DNA of 64,000 nt from Apostichopus japonicus. Lineage: Eukaryota; Echinodermata; Holothuroidea; Aspidochirotida; Stichopodidae. The DNA lies in NCBI RefSeq assembly GCF_037975245.1, contig NC_092572.1, positions 8,749,001 to 8,813,000 on the forward strand, given 5' to 3'. Below are positions 36,391-47,400 of the stretch, piece by piece (position 1 is the first letter of the stretch; each line of letters begins with the position of its first letter). The translations under genes were made by a program, and so were the position numbers. The notes beneath the pieces are model-generated. The model did no database searches. It saw only the letters and a list, made by a program, of their open reading frames with translations, and had not been told where the DNA came from.

Positions 36391-37404
36391 AACGGCGAGA
36401 AGACGTAAAATTCGAACAATGAACTTTGCTAAAGGTGACGTCATTTTTATTGGATTTACCACGTAATCGAAACACTTTATATTGTCTCATATATCAATTT
36501 GGGCATGCGCATAAGATACGGTGGTAGTCGGTTATTTTTTCAGCTTTTTTTTACTTTTTACTTCAAGGTCAGTGATTACAACATCTGTGCCTTACGGCTA
36601 TCTATCTCCTTTAATCTAGAAGTATTTTAATTAAAATCGATAGTTCAACACACAGACTATTGACCAACGCAGAAAAATATGTTATATATAGTTCACCAAA
36701 CTTCCAAGTTTCAAATTGGATCAGAGTAGCACAACGTCTGTTAACTCTTCTGCTTGAAATCAACATTCAAAACGATGACATTTATGTGCAGAATTTCAGT
36801 CTTCATTTTGTCATAGTTCGAGTAAAGATAGCATAATGAGTACTAGTAAATGTTTTAATAACTTGTCTGTTTTTTTTTCCAGAAATTCAGGTTTACAATT
36901 TGCTACATACATCTCTGGGATTCTCCTTTAAGGCTAAAATTGGCTACTCGGTGTAGGCCTTAATTGTTGATTAATTGTTGGTTCATTGTTTTTATCAATT
37001 CTAATAACTCAACCTAAACATATTCATTTTAAAGTTCATATTAACAATGTTACATTATTGTTTGACACTGCACACCAGTTTGTCCAACGCAGGTTTGTCA
37101 TACAATATATAAAAAGAAACAGTAATTTTAGGCAAGAAAGTGGTATATTTTCCCATTGTAATTTGTGTTAACCTGTAACGGTCTTTATTAGACTAAATAT
37201 TCCAGTCACTTCTCAATTGATGAGTCTCTGGTGTTTAAAGGGTCATTTTTAAGTAAAACTTAAAAGTGGTATAGAGTTGCAACATTGACTGATAATAGTG
37301 TTTTGTGACGGTCTGGAACCTATCAAAATTTAATTTTGTGCCTAAAGTTATCAAAGATATGCTTAGGTTTACAAAATTGAACAGAACAAAAAGAAACGTA
37401 AGCA
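36391..37404. other. No gene seen
   Basis: AT-rich sequence with short unrecognised frames only. Confidence 0.4.
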
Positions 37405-37535
37405 TACTCTTACTCCTGCTTAGGACTTTGCACCCTTACTCGTACTCGATGCCACAGGGGTGGGGTCGGGTGGGGGGGGGGTTGGAGACAAGCCTGATCG
37501 AGCTGTACTGGAAGTACTCATGCTGTTGCACTCGC
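37405..37535. repeat. GTACTC-rich degenerate cluster 4 with poly-G
   Basis: CATACTCTTACTCCTGC, ACCCTTACTCGTACTCGATG and GAAGTACTCATGCTGTTGCA flank a GGGGTGGGG-type G run at about 37457-37483. Confidence 0.45.
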
Positions 37536-38658
37536 AATTCACGTCTGATCCAAAGCAATAATTACAGCTGTTGCACTAAGTCATTAACTTAATCGAGTGA
37601 ATAATTAATTAAACTGTTTGTTGTAGTATCCAATTGTGACAGCTGTAAACGAGCTATTGGTCGCTATGGAAACGTAAATATTCTTCGTTTATTATTTGCA
37701 CAGTCATGACGGATTTCCGAAACTGTAGCAAAAATAGAGCATTGCTTATTTAATCCATTAATCCTTAATAAAGCTTTAATCCAAATTAGAACATTGTTTA
37801 TTGAAACGAAAATAGAGCATTGTTTATTTAAACCTAGTACTTTATAAAAATGATATCATCAATGCGAAAATTTAAAAACAGATGTTAAGAGTAGTCATAT
37901 TTATAAGTGTTTTTTTGTTTAGTTATTTAAATTATTTTAAGCGCAAACCTCAACAGCCAGCATAGTTGAAATTGTATTTTATTACAATACGATAAATAAA
38001 GATGTAACCATGGTGATGATTTATTGTGTGGGTCGACATGGTTATATGGTTGGCTATAGTGGTAACTTATCACAATCAATTAACTAATTTTTGTAAATAT
38101 TACAAACCACATGAAAACTTGTAATAGTATATTGAAAAGTGTAATAGTATATTATGATCTTTAGCAAGGGGCAAATTTTCCTGGTTATTTAGTGTAAGGG
38201 ATGTAAGAACAAAAAAAATCGGGATTGGTTCTATTGGCTTTCAAGAAGAAATTAAAATAATTAGAAAAGTTACCAGCCGTTTCGACTGTAATTAAACAGC
38301 ATGTTTACTCTAATGTGATGTTATTTAAGTGAATTAAGGATGTCTTACAAAACACAAACTTCTGAGGCCCAAGCAGAATTATGTTTGCCCACCCTGGTAT
38401 TTCTATTCCAGGGGATCCGTGGAGCTGGTTTCACTTGGGGGGGGGGGGTACCGGTAAGTAATGGCAAATGTTTGTCGTAGTTTGTCGTAGGTAACATTGT
38501 GAAGGATACATTATGAAGGAAGTGTGTTCCTTTGTTCATGGAAAAGCACGTTCTGTATATTATATATCCTTGCAATTAGGCATAACTGTGATAACAAAAG
38601 ATGTATTCTGCAGCCAGTTGGGACAATTTTTTCTATATATACTGCAGTGCCATGTCCC
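37536..38658. other. No gene seen
   Basis: AT-rich sequence with a poly-G run at about 38438-38448. Nothing else was recognised. Confidence 0.4.
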
Positions 38659-38762
38659 GCTTCAAAGCACTCGTATTGTCAGTGCGAGCAGTATGAACAT
38701 CATGTTTTTATCAGATCAAGGTTAGGAACTGTTTGTACTGTCAATACCAGTGCTTTGAGAGC
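38659..38762 (+). ncRNA. Imperfect hairpin of pre-miRNA-like size (candidate only)
   Basis: Left arm 38659-38692 (GCTTCAAAGCACTCGTATTG, then TCAGTGCGAGCAGT) pairs with right arm 38728-38762 (ACTGTTTGTACTGTCAATAC, then CAGTGCTTTGAGAGC). The arms pair over about 34 bp with a one-base bulge and five or so mismatches, and the loop is 35 nt. Size and mismatch spacing suit a microRNA precursor, but a decayed foldback element would look the same. Neither arm matches a microRNA that I recognise. Confidence 0.3.
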
Positions 38763-40560
38763 ATGATATTGGAGTACAGTGTAGAGAGGTAATTAGCATT
38801 AGGAAATTGTCTCGACTGGCTGGTGTCTGAGGTAGAATCATGAATATTCATAATGCATTGGCTCGCTATTACTTCAAACTAGCATAAAAGAGTATGAGCT
38901 AAACCATTTTTTTTTGTTTTTGGCGTTGACACTTCAAATGTGACATCGAGTTGTGGTTAAATGTGACACACAAAAAAAATAACCACATTAACCGTTCAAT
39001 CACTTAGCAACATGAATACGAAAAACACGTGACCACGGACCTATTAAATTAGTCAATTTGACCGAGAGTCTGTTGTGACTAAATAGTCAGATGCTGGTGA
39101 TTTGTCACCGCGGTCTGTGAAGTGCTAAACGAGATATGAAAAACAAAAAGAAATTTGTAAACGTGTGCACAGCCATGTGGTCACAGCGACAATAACAAAC
39201 ATCGTGGCCACGTGATCACGGGATGTGCGACTAATAAATAGTGTTGTAAGTAAATCAAATATTCCGATATTGATTGATTTATGCCAAACCGGTGACAAAC
39301 GATATACCTTCGGATTAAAAACAAATTATTTTGTTTTTTGAAAGAAGAACCGTTTCATCCTTGATTTCTTTTAAATAAAAAGCTGAAAAAGGACGAGAAA
39401 AGATAAGTTTTCGGAGACATTTTTTATTCCTGAAAACAAGTAATATCTTATCGGTTACCCCAATTAATAACATCTTTGATGTAACCGACTGTAAACTAAT
39501 GTACCCCGAGGACGAGAGCCCGTTATTTTCAACTCGCGGACTATAAAACAGCTTTCAGTGACGCAGAAGAAGTTCTAGAGAAAAACAAAATAGCAAGAAC
39601 TGAAAGAATGGCGACATTTCCTCTCCAGATGTCTAGTTCAATTTAAAACGAATTTCATTCGATTTCCCTTATGACAATTGTTACCATAGAAGAGGAACCC
39701 ACGTAGTAATCACAAGTTTATCTTTTGTTTTCGAAGAATAAGAAAACGTCTTTGACTTACAGTTGGTTAGAATGCCTAAGCTTTCTCCCAACTAAGATAA
39801 TACAGTCCTTATGTTCTTTCCCGATTACATCTGCATGTGATTTTCACTGATAAAGTGTGTGGAACATCGATGAAAGTGGCTGCGTTATATAGTCTAAGAA
39901 ACAGACAAGTAGATCAGTTCGTCTGTTGCAAAACAGAACACAATAGTAAACTAGAACTGTTATTTGCCTGTAAATACGCAGTATCGTAGTGCGCGTGGAA
40001 GGCGTGCAGTATTAGGAAACACTTTTCGGTTGTTCATGACGCTATGTTTTGGGCGGACAAGACACCAGGGAGTTTAGTCATGCAGGTGCCTACAAAGTGA
40101 GGGCGCTTGTGGGCGCCCGTGACAGGCTCAGAATAAGTTGACTTCGCAGCTAGCCTCTGAAACTACAAATGTACAGAGACTATATGAAACTTTAAGTTTG
40201 AACGTCCAGTCATCGTTCACTTGACAAGTAATGCCAATATTGCAGCGCGCACGCGCACTACAATAATTACCAGTAAAACTATATCATTGTGTGGAAGGAA
40301 ATATATGCCTATAGATTTGATTTCCTTTATAAGTATTTAATTCATGTCTTCACAAAGGAAGAATCATCGAGACGAACCGAGGATTAAGCCAAGCCATAGA
40401 ATGTTCCAATTTAATCAACCATATATACCTTGAGTTAGAACAAGATTATTCATATGTTGTTTTCAACTAACAGTAAAATATATGTTCTGTTGCGATATTT
40501 GTATCACATTTGACTGCCGCCTGAAAATCCCTTTAAAAGGTCTGCTGTATAGACCCCAAC
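38763..40560. other. No gene seen
   Basis: Mixed-composition sequence, GC somewhat higher near 39950-40140. No frame of note and no repeat recognised. Confidence 0.4.
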
Positions 40561-40861
40561 GATAGCACGCTATCATGGAAAAGTTACGTAGTCGACCTGC
40601 CTTGGTTGTAAAATGACCTCTTTATACCAATGAGTCTGCAATGCCTGCCATATTGTTGTTCTTGTATGTGGGTCTTTGTGTGAACGCTGTATGATTCACT
40701 AAACTGTATATATGAACATATTTCCACACAGTGTTTACACGAAGCCAAGCCTAATGGTGTTAAGAAGCTGTGCAGGCTAATTGTAGAGCTCGAGGTCGAT
40801 TTACGACAGTGGCAGGTCGATTACATAATCACAAAACTTTCCTTGCTATAGCGTGCTATAA
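40561..40861. mobile_element. Foldback element with diverged arms of about 65 bp
   Basis: Left arm 40561-40620 and right arm 40792-40861 are complementary with mismatches and small gaps. Shared blocks are ATAGCACGCTAT, GGAAAAG/GGAAAGTTTTG, GTCGACCTGCC and AAATGACCTC/AAATCGACCTCG. The spacer of about 170 bp has no frame. Probably an old non-autonomous element; termini and target duplications are not defined. Confidence 0.6.
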
Positions 40862-41648
40862 TTGGAGCCAATAAAGTAGATCTCTAAGTGTCAATTCGTC
40901 GCCCAGACATTTTTTCAGTATACGTCACATGGCAAGAAATCAAACTGGAAAATATAAACAAAATCAAACCCAAACCGAACTGCTTTAAAACGTTTTCTTT
41001 ATTATTTCTTCATTTTCTTCAATTATTTCTTCATTTATCTGCAGTCTACAAGTTTTGATTTCATGATGTGTTTCTACCTCTTTATGTGATTGAATGAGTA
41101 ATAAATGAAATGAGAAACCACAATAACCTGGAAAATAAACGAGATATTAAATTTTAATCAAATCAAAGAGTAAATTAAATACCCTGTGGCATTTATATAC
41201 GATATACAAGCTTCGGTTCATTCTTTTATTTCTTATTTCAACACGAAAATATATTTGGAGGGAAAAAAAAGTTCCCAGAATTTCATGCATAGTAAAATAA
41301 CCGATTTATATAGGTTCGTGTGAAAGCTGTTAAGGTTATCACTTCACATCTCAGTGCATGGCCTATGCCGGTCATGCGCAATAAAGACGAATATAAGTTA
41401 GTAAACACTGTAGGTCTTATCAAAATGAAACTTAAAACAACATTCAATAACTGGTTTAATACGGCTTTTTTCATTTATGCACACGTGCTGTGGGTTATTG
41501 ACTCACAGTTTCATTTCTGCAGTTTCGCCGAACGCCCCCCAAAAACTTGTTTTAGAAAAGTTACGGTGCGTAAGACCACCCGAAAAAAAATGGTTTACGA
41601 CTGGAGAGCCTCATTGTAAACTTGGCGTTAGTCTAAGTAATCCATATT
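40862..41648. other. No gene seen
   Basis: A 99-codon frame at 41320-41619 has no recognisable domain and is within chance length. No repeat was recognised. Confidence 0.4.
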
Positions 41649-41858
41649 AACGCTTCTCGGCCTTTTGGCTAAGATCATGTGTAGTGTCTGTTCCCTTTCG
41701 AGGGGATGGTGATGCACACCTGACGATGATCACACAGTCACAGTCCCGATGCAAGAAGACTGGGGTTGAGAGCGGATCAGTCGTTCGGTAGTTTGGTTTT
41801 CGTGCCCAGGTTATTTCCTGGGCGACTTTTTCTTAGAAAGTATCCATATAAACGTGGC
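41649..41858 (+). mobile_element. U2-headed SINE-like repeat, copy 2
   Basis: Positions 41649-41693 match the first 45 nt of U2 snRNA with about three differences: CGCTTCTCGGCCTTTTGGCT, AAGATCATGTGTAGTGTCTG, TTC. The similarity stops before U2 stem IIa. The branch-point pairing word GTAGTA reads GTAGTG here, and no Sm-site-containing U2 3' half follows, so it is not a functional U2 gene. The rest (ACGATGATCACACAGT; a 26-bp block at 41758-41783; hairpin GCCCAGG-TTATTT-CCTGGGC at 41803-41822; GACTTTTTCTTAG) is shared, apart from the hairpin, with 27301-27480. A non-coding element with a head from U2 and a repeated body is a SINE-type architecture; snRNA-headed SINEs are known in other animals. 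Confidence 0.75.
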
Positions 41859-44109
41859 TTCACATGCGTCGAAAGCTGAATCGAGCTCCGGGTAGAATTA
41901 TTTCACCGGGCCACCTTTTGAACCTTTCACCTTCATTATTAAGAACATTAAGAAGATGAGAAAACATAACTTTTTTAATTTTCCCAGGTCGCCTAAAATT
42001 GACCCCAGGCCCTCGGACTTTAGCCCTCTTAAACCCCTCTCGTCAGTTCTACGATGTTTATAACCTTTTTGGTTTCTCTATAGCAAGGGCGTTATTAAAC
42101 ATTTAATTTGTGTTTAAGATATTTAACACAATGATCTCAACTTTATTGTTTCATTTGCATCACAATAGATTTTTGCGCCTAATTATATTTTCCCTCATCG
42201 TTATGTGAGAGGGATATTCCCAGTAGCAGACACATCTTTGAACTATTATTGATGGGAAACATTTCCACACTGTTATAGTGGGGAAACCCGACCTCAATAT
42301 CTTTCATAAATTTATATAATTTACTTTATTATATCCGCCACTGGAAATATGAATGATTGAATGTAATCTATTTCAAGGGTGGATCACATTCCCAGGTGAT
42401 CTGCGATGTAATTATTAAGTTATTACCGTCAATTATTCATTATTATTATGATTATTTGTGATATCATCTTTTTCTTAATTTATTCATGAAATCCGACACA
42501 CTTGAAAGGTTTGCTCATGAATTTCAATTTTCTATCTATACAGAATTTCATACAAAATGTAACTCTATTTTATTGCGCTGTGAATAGCTGACTAAAAATA
42601 ATATGTAAAGATTGAACAATTCTCTGTTGATGAGTGAAAACTGTGGAAAGTGATATGTGCCCACCCCTCCCCCACCCCACCCCACCCCCGCGCAAAAAAA
42701 AGATCAGCTGAATAACCATGCTGACATCATTCACTCTGCCGTTGCCAGATACAAATTCGTTTTCTATATAATAATTTAAATTACTTATTCAAAGAAGAAA
42801 ATTTTATTTCTACAAAAAAAAAGAGGAAAAAAAATGCATTTCGATGAAATTCTCAATACATAGAAATATTGACATTTAAGTATAGACATTCGAGCGGTAT
42901 TGACAAGGATAAGTCAACAGGGAGATCATAACAGGACTGTAAACTGTTGGAGAACATGTGTTGTGATGACGTCACAGACACCCTCATGTGATAGGAGAAT
43001 CAAGGGTATATATAGCCAGTCAAAGTTTGTTACATTCAATCGACCATATCTCGAGCTAAAAACAATGTTTTTGCGATATGATTCAAATGTGAAAAATAAT
43101 AAATTTGTCTGCCACCGGAATATAACACGATGAGCTTTTCTGTTCTTATCGGATCATTTATTCCTTCTGACCTACTTCAAATTTCGTACCAAATTTTGTT
43201 CTGTTTATATTTTATATTCTGTATTTTCTTTCTTTTTCGCAACTGAAAAACGTCATATTGTTATTAGTTTACAGAACCAGTTCGTGTGGTCAACAAGTCG
43301 CTTATGATCAATCCCGTGGTAGTAGTAGTATTAACAATGACTCTCTGCGCCATCGCGTGTCGCCTCTAGTGAGAAACAGCTTATAAAAGTACTCCAACAC
43401 GAGAAGACCAAAAAAAAAAAAAAAAATAAGCACGTGGGATTCTCTTGTAAAACGTATTATCCCTGGGGCTAAAAGAACTTTCTAAATTTCAACTCTCATC
43501 TGGCGAAAAATATAAAAAAAAATAAGAGAGAAGAGGAGAAGAGCAAGAAATGATATTACAGCAGGATGCACATGCAACTCGCCTGCTGGTATTTCCAATG
43601 GCCTTGAGGTATTCCGCATATATATGTATATATATATCTATCGTTATTTAGGTCAAGCAGGCAGAGAAATGAAGATCGTATAGACTTCATTGTTCAGACG
43701 TTTCAAATAGAAATATTCATTTACACTTTATCTCAAGAGGGGGAATCAATAACACACCATATACATATATATATATAAATAAAAATTTGAGAGATTTCGT
43801 CAAATTACCTTAGTTTTGTTCTTTTTCTTTTTTTGTTATATAACTATGCCAACCCCCCCCCCCCCCCCGCCACCTTCTTTTCCTTTTCATCGACAATAAC
43901 AGTTTAACCTGTTTGAATATGATTGCTAATTTAGAAAAATCAATTAAGTCACCTAAATACTTCTTAATTTATTAAATGAATATTTGACCCAAATTTCGAG
44001 TCTCTCTGAACATCAAATTTCAAAATTAACCTCAAGGTGATATTAAAACATTGGTGTTTTTAATCCCTTATTTCCCTTTTTATCATTTTTCGTTTGCTCT
44101 CCTTGTACA
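41859..44109. other. No gene seen
   Basis: C-rich tract at about 42660-42690, poly-A near 43410-43426 and a poly-C run of about 17 at 43852-43868. Frames are short and unrecognised. Confidence 0.4.
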
Positions 44110-44490
44110 ATAGTGTGTACCCGTACTCGTGCTAATAACTTTGTACTCATGCTTACATCCTACTTGTACTCATACCCATGCTGTTGTACTCGTACAACAA
44201 TAATGTCCTTATCATCGCATTATATAGACTGGTAGTGAGTTTGTACTCGTATCCTAAACATAATTACCTGTACTAGTGTCCACTTGACGGATTATGTACT
44301 CAAAATGTGTACTCATGGAATCACTTCCGTCCTTGTACTCGGGACACAGTTTGAAAATCTAGCAAGGATACTATTGCACGATTATGTAGTACTTACTCGT
44401 GCTTAGAGCTTTGTACCTGTACTCGTATGTACTCATATCAAGGGGAATTTATCTTGGACTAGTACTAATGATATTGTACTCGTGCGACAA
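44110..44490. repeat. GTACTC-rich degenerate cluster 5 (largest)
   Basis: At least a dozen GTACTC or GTACTCGT words in about 380 bp, for example CCCGTACTCGTGCT, CTTGTACTCATACCCATGCT, TGTTGTACTCGTACAAC and CTGTACTCGTATGTACTCAT, mostly in one orientation. Confidence 0.6.
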
Positions 44491-47400
44491 ATTTTGTTTC
44501 ATTAACGATGCATTACGATGCAACGGGAAGGAGTTTTCATATTAAAGTATATCTAAATTACAATGCGATGGTTATTGTGTTGCTGCAATAAGGACAAGGA
44601 ATACGTTGGATTCATTTTATAGTGCGCTGATTGGTTAAACCTAAAATGAAATTATTAATGAAGAAAACAGGTTTAATGATGTCTTGGAAGTAATGCCCAT
44701 GCATTTCAGTTCAGAATGATTTCTCTATTGTGTGATGTGATATGTGATTGTTTAGTGGCGTAAACTAACTGACCTCAGTTTAACAGTATGCTTATGTGTA
44801 TTTGTTTGTTCTGTACATGTACCCTAAGCTTGCGCCTAACACGATGATGTCCTGAAGGCTTGCAATTATTATAATCTGATTGATCGAAGGACCATCACTA
44901 CACACATGCCTTTAAACAAGTATAAAAACATATAAGTTGATGTTCGGGACACATCTCTTAGAACGTGAATAAATTACATTAAATTCATCATAAATGGAGA
45001 GAAAATGACACGTTGGCGTTCCATTAGATTTGAGGGGAATTTCCCGATTGCCATTGTCCTAAGAAATTACATGCTTATGGTTTGAGCAATATTGGGTCCA
45101 CTGGGAGACTTTAATTGAATGTAAATATTACTGGCACATGACATACACGTCTCGTACCCCCCTCCCCTACCCTCCACACACGCCACCCACTCCTTCTCAA
45201 CCTAACTAGTACAACCCTTGTGTCCATAATTATTGTAAATAGAGTAAATACTAACAAGTTTAAACATTTAACTTGATACTGCGATCAAGCGTTTGATTCA
45301 AATTCCCTCCATATTTCACAATGTGTTGGACAAACCTCATATAATTAGGCTATGCATATAGACGCTATCGCGTATCTAAGCACATATTAGGCTAGAAGGG
45401 TTATCCTACCCTCCACAAAATACAAACACTCAAATCAAAAGCGAATCACATTTTATGTGGCCTTGCTCAACCAAAACAATGTCAAAGTGGCGACAATTAA
45501 TCAATGTGAACATTCAAAAAGTTGAGGTCACCATGGTAACCGACATACTTGGTATTTTGATATTTTTGTAAGTTTCCGAAAGGCCGTGGAGTGCTGTAAT
45601 CTTCACGACCCAATTAAAATAAATGTTTAAAATTACTTCAATTGTGACGTTACTGTGCGCTGTTTTAGAGTGGTCGCAGTTCGTAAGTGGCTAGCTGAGT
45701 TGCTACATCAATACGTTCTTGTCTAAGAGAAGAGTCTCGACCCAAATGCTAATCAACGGTGTTGACTACCATGCTAGACTTTAATGTTAGGCTAAATATA
45801 CAAATTGTGCAGTAAAGCATACCATTTCCATAAAGAAAGAAAAAGAGAGAAAGAAAGAAATTAAACGTTGTTCGCTTTCTATACTGGCACTATGAAATCA
45901 CAGATTTGCCCAAATCCATGTTCTGACCCGACAGGAGTTGATCAACCCGATATTTCCCAAACTGAGCAATATTTTGTAAAATTCTTGCGGAACGTTTCAT
46001 CACAAAGGTCTCTGACGCCGACCGCTACGTCGGGTCCTACCTCTCCCCGACCCCTCCTCCCCGACACCTGATTCCATTCCCCGACCTCGCCAGTCCTGCT
46101 TGGGTTTCCTTCTCTTTCAATGGCAGTGTTAAAGACGCAGATCATTACAAGTAAGTCCATCAACAAGGAATGCGTGCATCCGTGTTGCAACCGACGATCT
46201 ACTTGTATCATATTAGTACAATAACCACAGCCTATACCTTATAGATAGATACTCCACTACGATGTAATGAAGCATAAATACCTTTGTCAATGACAAAAGC
46301 TAAAACATCACATTGAATTTGTGGGGCACAAACTTTCCTCAGCCAGGCTATATATACTGCAATTTCCTGTTCATAAATACTCTCTACTTGGGGGGGGGGG
46401 GGGGGGGGAGGGCAACTGGTTGTAACCTCGAAGATATGTTAGTTACAAATGACGGGTCATTGTCTAGTTATGATTGAATATGCATATGAAGTAATGGCTG
46501 CCAATCTTCCAAGTAGATCATTCGCATTTGTTTCTCCTGTTATTCAATATCGAAATAATTCTATTATGATTCCATGCATGCTTTAGTAAATATTAACTTC
46601 TCTTAATATCACAATGAACACAACGAACTGTTAGATGTTATAAAAGCATGAAATATTTCTGCAGTTTTCTGTTTCTCTTTTCGTTCTATCGGTAATGTTA
46701 GAATAGAAATGTAACCAGCCTAACACACTGCAAAACACCGAAGCGCCTGATGCGAGGGATTTGACCCAACAAGTGTGTAAATATCGACCATACTCAGTGC
46801 TACGTGCGGAATGTATAGATTTTTAACGAACCTAACTAAATGAATTCTATTTATGAATTTTCTAGTATCACCATGAAAGAGAGACAGGGAAAGCGAGAAA
46901 TAGAGAAATGCTGTCCTAATTCTGTTTCTTAGCATTTAAAAATCATTTTTATTGATTTCAATGCCTGACGTCATACCGTCATAATTTCTTCCATAAATTA
47001 ACAAACTATGCTACATGAAAAGATGACGAAATATAATTCAGGGAGAAAAAAAAACCCGATTCGAAACAACGAAATGCTACAAACCAAATGAGCTCATCTA
47101 ATATATCGGCAGATTAGCGGATTAGCAGATTAGGATGGGGCAAGGTTCTTATATAATTTCTCCCTGGAAAATCAAGGAATTAAAAAATTAATGTGCTGGC
47201 GATAGTTCACCGGTTCATTTGTTTGGTTTCCCCAGCTAAATCCTTCATTTTAATCTGGTAAATTTGACAATTTTTTCGACGGATTCATAGTTAATGAAAA
47301 AATTGAATGTGATTACAGGGTTGAGTGAGGATCCATACACAGATATACGTTCAGTTATGGACTAAAGTAAGTGAATAAAATTCAGTTATTGAATTATGTT

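Noticed and set aside
41320-41619. 99-codon plus-strand frame just upstream of the U2-headed repeat
   Set aside because: Chance-sized, no domain, and no promoter or splice evidence.
41649-41693. Functional U2 snRNA gene
   Set aside because: Only the 5' 45 nt match; the branch-point pairing word is altered and the Sm site and 3' stem-loops are missing.
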